This document shows, piece after piece, positions 16,019-22,139 of a DNA stretch of 64,000 nucleotides (within the stretch, counting starts at the first letter, position 1; each line of letters begins with the position of its first letter). The notes under the pieces were generated by a model. That model was given only the letters and a program-made list of their open reading frames with translations, ran no database searches and was not told where the DNA came from. The position numbers and the translations under genes were made by a program. This stretch comes from Novosphingobium fluoreni (GTDB lineage Bacteria; Pseudomonadota; Alphaproteobacteria; Sphingomonadales; Sphingomonadaceae). The stretch is taken from contig NZ_JACIDY010000002.1 in NCBI RefSeq assembly GCF_014196615.1, positions 372,001 through 436,000 of the forward strand, in the 5' to 3' direction.

Positions 16019-16657
16019 ATGACAGCATCGATGATCTTGGAGGTTGAGCCTGCCAAGTCTCTCAGCGACCGCGATTTCAAGCGCGCTCTCACCGATGTAG
16101 CCCCGCATCTCCGGGCTTTCGCGCGTGGCCTTTGCGGCTGTCGTGATCGCGCAGACGATCTGGCGCAGGAAGCCATGCTGCGGGCATGGGCGGCGCGCGA
16201 GCGCTATGCAGCGGGCACCAATTTCAAGGCATGGACTTTCACGATCCTGCGCAATCATTTCTACAGCGAAGCCCGTCGTGCCCGCTTCCATGGCGAATAC
16301 GATGAACTTGCCGCTGAACGTATCCTGCGCGCCCCCGCCAGCCAGGAGAGCGCGATCGAATTGGGCGACGTTCTCCGTGCGCTTACCGCTATACCAGAAA
16401 CGTACCGCGAAGCCCTCGTGCTTGTTGCGGCGGGTAATCTCTCATACGAAGAAATCGCCGATATCTGCGGCATTGCGCTAGGCACTGTGAAAAGCCGAAT
16501 TTGCCGCGCTCGCTCAATGCTCAGCAAGATCATCGAGTCGGGACAGCTTCCGGACTTCCGCCACAACTTTGTATTGAGCGGCGAAGCGATCGATGCCTTC
16601 TTCGACGAGTTGGTGAAGATAGCCAACACTGAAGATGCGAACATTCTGGCCGCTTGA
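16019..16657 (+). CDS. ecfG2: General stress sigma factor EcfG (copy 2)
   Basis: 212-residue EcfG-family sigma factor, paralogous to the one at 11944: APHLRAFARGLCG, RADDLAQEAMLRAWAARERY and AGTNFKAWTFTILRNHFYSE align directly. Region 4 contains LSYEEIADICGIALGTVKSR. The C-terminus differs, ending in an acidic extension (AFFDELVKIANTEDANILAA) instead of the basic tail of copy 1. The ATG follows GGAGGG. No nepR gene accompanies it, so control by the NepR encoded upstream, or escape from NepR, are both possible. A receiver gene follows about 30 bp downstream. Confidence 0.9.
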   Translation: MTASMILEVEPAKSLSDRDFKRALTDVAPHLRAFARGLCGCRDRADDLAQEAMLRAWAARERYAAGTNFKAWTFTILRNHFYSEARRARFHGEYDELAAERILRAPASQESAIELGDVLRALTAIPETYREALVLVAAGNLSYEEIADICGIALGTVKSRICRARSMLSKIIESGQLPDFRHNFVLSGEAIDAFFDELVKIANTEDANILAA

Positions 16658-16688
16658 GACCATGCTAGGTCAGTGTGGACTTAATGGC

Positions 16689-17108
16689 ATGAACGACGCG
16701 AAGGTCGTCATCGTCGAGGATGAGTTTTTAGTCGCCCTCCAACTTGAAGACATCCTCGTTGACCGTGGCTACGATGTAGTGGCCACGGTTCCTGATTTTG
16801 CCTCTGCTGAAGCAGTGTCAAAAGCGCCGAATGTCGCATTGGTAGATCTCAATCTTCGAGATGGTCCGACCGGCCCCCTGATCGCGAGATTGCTCTGCGA
16901 ACGCTATAATACTCTTATTATATATGTGACGGCAAATTCAGGTCAGATCGGTACCCCCGTCAGAACTGCGGTAGGTGTGATCCATAAGCCCTTTTCGCGG
17001 GAAACGATTGAGGGCGCCGTCGCTTATGCGTTGGATAAGACGCTTTCCATGCCTCGCCCGGCAGAGCTGCAGCCCCTGTCTAGTGACGAGCTTCTTAAAG
17101 CCTCATAG
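16689..17108 (+). CDS. Single-domain response regulator
   Basis: Stand-alone CheY-like receiver of about 139 residues with no output domain. Acidic pocket VIVEDEF, phosphoacceptor Asp in NVALVDLNLRDG, Thr in YVTAN and Lys in VIHKPFS are all present. The frame opens at 16635 inside ecfG2, but the ATG at 16689 gives the normal receiver start (MNDAKVVIVEDE). It is probably co-transcribed with ecfG2. Single receivers such as SdrG tune the GSR in Sphingomonas; this one lacks an obvious FATGUY motif, so equivalence is uncertain. It could accept phosphate from either HWE kinase nearby. Confidence 0.85.
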   Translation: MNDAKVVIVEDEFLVALQLEDILVDRGYDVVATVPDFASAEAVSKAPNVALVDLNLRDGPTGPLIARLLCERYNTLIIYVTANSGQIGTPVRTAVGVIHKPFSRETIEGAVAYALDKTLSMPRPAELQPLSSDELLKAS

Positions 17109-17160
17109 AGCCTCATCCGCGATGAGTATCTAATGCAGGTTTAAGTTTTTTTTATAATGG

Positions 17161-17193
17161 GAACCGCCGATGCGTCGCACCGGCGGTTCTTTT
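17161..17193 (+). terminator. Terminator of the ecfG2 unit
   Basis: GAACCGCCG (17161-17169) pairs with CGGCGGTTC (17181-17189), followed by TTTTG. A preceding run of eight T (17147-17153 region) is also present. Confidence 0.85.
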
Positions 17194-17196
17194 GTA

Positions 17197-17661
17197 TCAC
17201 ACAGGGCCGGTTGCGTGTTCGCCAGCTTCGCCTGGCTTGATCGGCATGCCGGTGAGCATCTTGAACTTGCCCTTGATCGACATATCAGAGATCCACACTT
17301 CGGAGTCGTTGATGTCGAAGCGCAGCATCAATACGTTCGGATCATTCTTGCCGTTTGGAAACCAGCTTTCAACAACCTGATTCCACTGGTTCTCGCGGAT
17401 AGACGTGTCGGTTTCCTCGACGAGATTACCCGAAATGCAGGCAAAGACGTCATGACCCTTGGTGGCAACCTGCCCCATCGCCGCGCCGCCGGCAGCAATG
17501 CGATTATCGCGAGCCAAGAAAAACCAGATGGCATGATGCGCATCACGATCCAGCTGTGCCGTCATCGGTTCGGCATGCTCGTTTGAATTCTCAAGCCGCA
17601 TCATGATGAAAGGGCTATCCTGAAACGCCTTCCAGAATGTTTCGCGCGTATCCTTATCCAT
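17197..17661 (-). CDS. General stress protein 26-like, pyridoxamine phosphate oxidase fold
   Basis: 154-residue flavin-binding split-barrel protein of the PNPOx-like general stress protein 26 type: ETFWKAFQDSPFIMMRLE, AIWFFLARDNRIAAGG and WFPNGKNDPNVLMLRFDI match the family pattern. A flavin (FMN/FAD) ligand is inferred from the family. The biochemical role is unsettled. An exact EcfG promoter lies 44 bp upstream, so it is a member of the local stress regulon. It is convergent with the ecfG2 unit. Confidence 0.85.
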   Translation of the reverse strand: MDKDTRETFWKAFQDSPFIMMRLENSNEHAEPMTAQLDRDAHHAIWFFLARDNRIAAGGAAMGQVATKGHDVFACISGNLVEETDTSIRENQWNQVVESWFPNGKNDPNVLMLRFDINDSEVWISDMSIKGKFKMLTGMPIKPGEAGEHATGPV

Positions 17662-17704
17662 TATGTCACTCCTCGACTGAGCTTCTCGCAGCGTCGACGA
17701 AATT

Positions 17705-17729
17705 AACGCAAGGCTATCTGTGACGTTCC
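17705..17729 (-). promoter_or_regulatory. EcfG-type promoter of the stress protein 26-like gene
   Basis: On the minus strand GGAAC (17729-17725), 16 bases, CGTT (17708-17705), an exact consensus match. It sits in the 99-bp gap behind the UdgX gene. Confidence 0.85.
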
Positions 17730-17760
17730 AAGCAGCGCTTAATACTGTCCCAAAGGCTGC

Positions 17761-19212
17761 TCAGTGTTCGCGTGACTTTTCGAGAGCAAGACTGAGATCT
17801 TCCACCAAATTGCCATAGGCGCGATCGGCCGCGTCCTTGTCCGGCAATCTAAGGATGTAGGAAGGATGCCACGTCACTAGTCCATCCCCTTGCGGCAGAT
17901 GTAGCGGACTTCCACGCATCTTGCCAATCGTAGCGGCCTTACCGGTGACGCCTCTGACAGCGGTGGCACCCAGCATCAGGACTGTGCGCGGTCGCACCAA
18001 CCTAATTTCCTGGTCCAGCCACCACCGGCACGCTTCGATTTCCGAAGTATCGGGTTTCTGATGGATGCGTCGCTTGCCGCGCATCTCGAATTTGAAGTGC
18101 TTCACGGCATTGGTGAGATAGACAGCGCTGCGTTCCACCCCAGCCTGCGTCAAAGCGCGATCCAGGACACCGCCGGCAGGGCCTACGAAGGGCCGATGCG
18201 CCTTATCCTCCTCATCGCCGGGTTGCTCGCCCACGATCATCAGCTTGGCGTCACCGGGGCCCTCACCGAAAACGCATCCGTTCGTGCCCTTCCATAACGG
18301 ACAGCGACGGCATTCCTGTGCCTCTTCGGCAAGGCCTTGGAGAGAGATCCCGCGCTCATCCGGCGCGACATGCTGTGCGACCATGGTGGCCTCCCTTGCT
18401 TGTGCGCCTGCGATCAGCGGCGCGATCAGCTGCGCTTCGGGCAAGTTCTTCCAATACTTGCGCGGCATTTCCTTGGTCATCGCGCCAATTTTCAGCCGAG
18501 CCGGGTTGAAGATCGCGGCGTAATACGCCTTCCACATGTCCTCAAGCGGATCGCCGGACGGTGCCTGCGAGCGATCAGCGCCGATGCTTTCGCTCAAAAC
18601 TTCGCCATCCCAGTGAACAGATAGTTCCGGCGTCAGGATCGACCATGCCATCTGCGCAAATCGCCGGACAAAGAAGCCGGCGGTCGCCCGGATAATATGA
18701 TGTTCCGGCTCGAACCAAGCGACAAAGCGGGTATGCCCTTCCGCCCCCTCTTCAACGAGCACCTCAACCTCGCGAAAGCGGACGAATGCATGCATTTTGT
18801 GAATGTCGCGTCGGACCGCCTTCGCCATCAGTTCCACTCGTCGAACAAGGGGGTCGGCGTGATCGTTGAGAAGGCCCGGATGCTCTGTCACCTGCCAAAG
18901 CAGGCGATAAAGAAGCGCGAAACGCTCTGAATCTTTATGCAGAAGTGCCGATTTTGCCAGCGCGGGGAAGGCACGCGGAACCCGAAGTTCTAGCTGAGGC
19001 TCGGGGGGAAGGTCGTTTCCGCCAGCCGCGAAAAGATCGTCTGCAGACTCACGGGCCTGCCAGACGATTGCGTCTGGAGCTACGCGAGCGGCCAAGAGGC
19101 GGCGCGCGGCATCGCGCCAGCCATCCCAGTCATCTTCTGCCGCCAGACGAACAACACGCGCCGGGGCGGCGCGCATTGGTTCGGCGGGAAGAGGATTACT
19201 CGCGTTCGTCAC
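17761..19212 (-). CDS. UdgX-type uracil-DNA glycosylase fused to DUF4130 domain
   Basis: 483-residue two-domain DNA repair protein. Residues about 20-265 match the DUF4130 probable DNA metabolism domain. Residues about 285-480 form a family 4-like uracil-DNA glycosylase with CRRC (301-304), GEQPGDEED (328-336) and HFKF. The loop GKRRIHQ places H384 where UdgX enzymes attach covalently to the abasic site. The GTG start at 19212 overlaps the hemerythrin gene by 17 bp; an ATG at 19176 is an alternative. It forms an operon with the hemerythrin and radical SAM genes behind a LexA-type box. Repair of uracil or damaged bases is inferred. Confidence 0.88.
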   Translation of the reverse strand: MTNASNPLPAEPMRAAPARVVRLAAEDDWDGWRDAARRLLAARVAPDAIVWQARESADDLFAAGGNDLPPEPQLELRVPRAFPALAKSALLHKDSERFALLYRLLWQVTEHPGLLNDHADPLVRRVELMAKAVRRDIHKMHAFVRFREVEVLVEEGAEGHTRFVAWFEPEHHIIRATAGFFVRRFAQMAWSILTPELSVHWDGEVLSESIGADRSQAPSGDPLEDMWKAYYAAIFNPARLKIGAMTKEMPRKYWKNLPEAQLIAPLIAGAQAREATMVAQHVAPDERGISLQGLAEEAQECRRCPLWKGTNGCVFGEGPGDAKLMIVGEQPGDEEDKAHRPFVGPAGGVLDRALTQAGVERSAVYLTNAVKHFKFEMRGKRRIHQKPDTSEIEACRWWLDQEIRLVRPRTVLMLGATAVRGVTGKAATIGKMRGSPLHLPQGDGLVTWHPSYILRLPDKDAADRAYGNLVEDLSLALEKSREH

Positions 19213-19672
19213 CCGGCTTTTCTTCGGCAGCGATTTCCAGTTCCTTCGGCTTACGCTTTTCGAAAACCTTGGCGATCCGCGCTTCGTCGGCTTCGCTCAA
19301 GGTCTTGGCGGCCTCTGGAAACATTTCCTCTTCCTCCTCATCAATGTGGTGGAAGTAGCGATGCTGCAATTTGCCAAACTTCTCCGACCAATCGTCGGAA
19401 GCGATATCGAGTTCGATCAATTCGCCCAGGAAGTCGTCTATTTCCTTATGCTCGGATACTGAATGACGCGCCTCGTCGCGCAGTTCGGGGATGGCCAGCA
19501 TCGTCGAGTAGAGTGACTCTTCTTCTGCGGCGGCATGGGCCTGCAACTCTTGGCGCAACTCCTCGAACAGCTTTTCGCGCTTGTCACTTTTCGCATCGCT
19601 CAGTTTCGCGAACATCTTGCGGTGACGATCGTGATCGGCTTTCAAATCTTTAAAGATACGTGCATCAGCCAT
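19196..19672 (-). CDS. Hemerythrin HHE domain protein
   Basis: Cytoplasmic four-helix protein of about 158 residues with hemerythrin-type iron ligands: DHDRHRKMF, LQAHAAAEEESLY, SVSEHKEID and YFHHIDEEEEEMF. Such domains bind a diiron centre that reacts with O2, NO or peroxide. The ATG at 19672 is seven bases after GGAAAGGAG, better than the upstream in-frame start at 19711. It is sandwiched between the radical SAM and UdgX genes and overlaps the latter, so it is very likely co-expressed with them. The charged C-terminal tail is unremarkable. Confidence 0.87.
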   Translation of the reverse strand: MADARIFKDLKADHDRHRKMFAKLSDAKSDKREKLFEELRQELQAHAAAEEESLYSTMLAIPELRDEARHSVSEHKEIDDFLGELIELDIASDDWSEKFGKLQHRYFHHIDEEEEEMFPEAAKTLSEADEARIAKVFEKRKPKELEIAAEEKPGDERE

Positions 19673-19735
19673 GGGGGATCTCCTTTCCACTATCAACGGA
19701 TCGGAGACCAAGTAAGTTTCTAGCGCGAGTCATTC

Positions 19736-20974
19736 TCAGCCGGCGAACAATTCCAGCTGCTTTTCAACCGGAGCCACAAGGCGACGCAAATCCGCGCGAT
19801 CGATCAGCAAGGTGGGGCGCCAATCCAAGGTGACGATAAACGGACGCACCTTGGCGATCGATTGCGTCAGCCGCGCCACGTCATCAAGGCGCAATTGACG
19901 GTATCTGCGAGTGGCGAGAATGGTCTTGACCGCTTTCACCCCCAAACCGGGCACCCGCAATAAGCGCTCACGCTCTGCGCGATTTACGTCGACAGGGAAG
20001 GCGCTACGGAATTTGAGCGCCCATGCCAACTTCGGATCGATGTCCAAAGGCAACATGCCGTTTTCTGCGGCATCCTGAATATCGAAAGGCTCGTAACCGT
20101 AAAATCGCAGAAGCCAGTCTGATTGATAAAGGCGATGCTCGCGCATCAATGGCGGCCTTTGTAGAGGAAGGACTGCGCTGGCATCAGGAATGGGAGAGAA
20201 TGCCGAATAATAGACGCGGCGCATCTTGTACCCCTGATAGAGCGATGACGCGCGATCGATGATCTGCACATCCGTTGCCGCATCGGCGCCGACGATCATC
20301 TGCGTTGATTGCCCGGCCGGAGCAAACCGGGGCGCGTACTTGAATTTGCGGGACGCTTCCTTGGCTTCCAGTATCGATGTCTTCATCTCAGCCATTGCGC
20401 CGGTTATGCGCTTTTCCGACTTGTCAGGAGCCAGGCGAGTCAACGCGCTGGTCGTCGGCAGTTCGATATTGATCGAAACGCGGTCGGCCCACAATCCTGC
20501 TTGCGCGACGATTTCCGGATCAGCGTCGGGAATGGTTTTCAGGTGGATGTAACCCTTGAAGCCATGATCTTCTCGCAGTTTGCGCGCGACGAGCACCAAT
20601 TGCTCCATCGTATGATCCGAGTTGCGAATTATACCGGAGGAAAGAAATAGCCCCTCGATATAGTTACGGCGGTAAAAACCGATCGTTAGATCGACCACCT
20701 CATCCACGGTGAAGGCCGCGCGCCGAACGGAGGAGCTTTTACGGTTGATGCAATAGTGGCAATCAAACTGGCAATAGTTGGTGAGGAGTATTTTCAGCAA
20801 CGAGATGCACCGACCATCCGGTGCATAGGCGTGACATATTCCCATGCCTTCCGTGGAACCGATCCCGCCTTTAAGGCTGTCCCGCTTGGCCGTTCCGGAC
20901 GATGCGCATGAAGCATCGTACTTGGCCGCGTCCGCCAAGACCTCGAGCTTTTCTTTGAGGGACATTTTTGCCAT
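19736..20974 (-). CDS. Putative DNA modification/repair radical SAM protein
   Basis: 412-residue radical SAM enzyme of the UDG-linked family. The 4Fe-4S motif is NYCQFDCHYC (C-x3-C-x2-C), preceded by CHAYAPDGRCISLLKILL. A helix-hairpin-helix DNA-binding motif lies near the C-terminus (VPGLGVKAVKTILATRRY). Family members are found next to the DUF4130 and UDG genes, as here, and are presumed to act on damaged DNA bases; the reaction is unknown. The ATG at 20974 lies only three bases from a GTTC-N7-GTTC box and lacks a ribosome site. The in-frame ATG at 20965 (MSLKEKLEVLADAAKYDASC) is the other candidate, and a leaderless transcript is possible. Confidence 0.9.
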   Translation of the reverse strand: MAKMSLKEKLEVLADAAKYDASCASSGTAKRDSLKGGIGSTEGMGICHAYAPDGRCISLLKILLTNYCQFDCHYCINRKSSSVRRAAFTVDEVVDLTIGFYRRNYIEGLFLSSGIIRNSDHTMEQLVLVARKLREDHGFKGYIHLKTIPDADPEIVAQAGLWADRVSINIELPTTSALTRLAPDKSEKRITGAMAEMKTSILEAKEASRKFKYAPRFAPAGQSTQMIVGADAATDVQIIDRASSLYQGYKMRRVYYSAFSPIPDASAVLPLQRPPLMREHRLYQSDWLLRFYGYEPFDIQDAAENGMLPLDIDPKLAWALKFRSAFPVDVNRAERERLLRVPGLGVKAVKTILATRRYRQLRLDDVARLTQSIAKVRPFIVTLDWRPTLLIDRADLRRLVAPVEKQLELFAG

Positions 20975-20977
20975 TAT

Positions 20978-20992
20978 GTTCGATATATGTTC
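20978..20992. promoter_or_regulatory. LexA-type SOS box
   Basis: GTTC (20978-20981), seven bases, GTTC (20989-20992): the direct-repeat operator recognised by alphaproteobacterial LexA. It abuts the radical SAM start codon and lies about 98 bp before the divergent topoisomerase gene, so it could repress both. Confidence 0.7.
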
Positions 20993-21089
20993 TGACGGGG
21001 AGACGGGCGAGTGACCTTTAGGGCAATGCCGCGCCGGGCCGCAAAAAACCTCCTTGCCCTTGATGCGTTAAAGCATTGCTCGCCTTGTC

Positions 21090-22103
21090 GTGAGTGAACA
21101 CGGAAAGGTTTACCGCGCCATGCCCAGCCTGCGCTTTGTCGATGACAGTATGCCCGGCATCACGCGGCGAAAGGTTCGTGGCGACAAATGGGCGTATTTT
21201 TCTGCGGCCGGAGAGCGGATCAAAGATCGTGACGAGATCGACAGGCTAAACCGGATTGCCTTGCCGCCAGCTTACGAGAATTGCTGGTTCTGCCCACGCC
21301 CGGATGGCCACATGCTGGCGTTCGGTTATGACGCACGGGGCCGCAAGCAATATCGCTACCACCCCGATTGGCGGGAGGAGCGGGAGGCGGCGAAGTTCGA
21401 TCTGTGTGCCCAGTTCGGTCGCAAATTGCCGGCGGTCCGTAAGCGGGTGGCGCAAGACCTCAGCTCGCGCAAGCTGACGCGGGATCGAGCGATCGCCTCG
21501 GTGATTTCGCTGCTGGATACCGGGGCGATCCGCATCGGGAACGAGCAATACGCCAAGCAGAACAAAAGCTTTGGCGCGACAACCCTGCGCAACCGTCATG
21601 CTCGCATTGATCGCGGCATGTTGCGCCTTCGCTTTCGCGGCAAGTCTGGCAAAGTCCATGAGATCGATTGCGATGACAAGAAGCTGGTTCGCTGCGTCCG
21701 TTTGATGCAGGATCTGCCCGGGCAACACTTGTTTCAGTATCTGGATGAGGCAGGTGAGGCAGTTCCGGTCGATAGCCATGACGTTAACGAATATATCCAC
21801 GCGATCATGGGCGATGCCTTCACCGCTAAGCATTTCCGCACATGGGCAGCCAGCGCGTTCGCATTCTGCCGGCTACATGAAGAACCGGGACTATCGCTCA
21901 AGGCGCTGATGACGGATGTTTCCGAGCGATTGGGCAATACGCCGACGATCGCGCGCAAATCCTATGTGCATCCCGCCATCGTGGCAGCGGCGAAGGGCGG
22001 CACGGAGGCTCCGGTCATGCCGGAAAAGCTGCCGCGCGCCACGCAATGGCTATCGCGCGAAGAACGGGGCTTGGTCGATTTCCTGGAAGCGGTCTGCCCG
22101 TAG
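21090..22103 (+). CDS. DNA topoisomerase IB
   Basis: 337-residue poxvirus-like type IB topoisomerase that relaxes supercoils through a 3'-phosphotyrosyl intermediate. The N-terminal domain has DKWAYFSAAGERIKD and ALPPAYENCWFCP. The catalytic domain has TGAIRIGNEQYAKQNKSFG (first Arg), the KVHEIDCDDKK beta-hairpin Lys region, FRTWAASAF and nucleophile Tyr in ARKSYVHPAI. The GTG at 21090 gives the longest product; the ATG at 21120 (MPSLRFVDD) with GGAAAGG upstream is also plausible. It is divergent from the repair operon across the LexA-type box. Confidence 0.92.
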   Translation: MSEHGKVYRAMPSLRFVDDSMPGITRRKVRGDKWAYFSAAGERIKDRDEIDRLNRIALPPAYENCWFCPRPDGHMLAFGYDARGRKQYRYHPDWREEREAAKFDLCAQFGRKLPAVRKRVAQDLSSRKLTRDRAIASVISLLDTGAIRIGNEQYAKQNKSFGATTLRNRHARIDRGMLRLRFRGKSGKVHEIDCDDKKLVRCVRLMQDLPGQHLFQYLDEAGEAVPVDSHDVNEYIHAIMGDAFTAKHFRTWAASAFAFCRLHEEPGLSLKALMTDVSERLGNTPTIARKSYVHPAIVAAAKGGTEAPVMPEKLPRATQWLSREERGLVDFLEAVCP

Positions 22104-22139
22104 CGGCCCTGAACCGCGGCGAGTAGGGGCGGTATTGCC

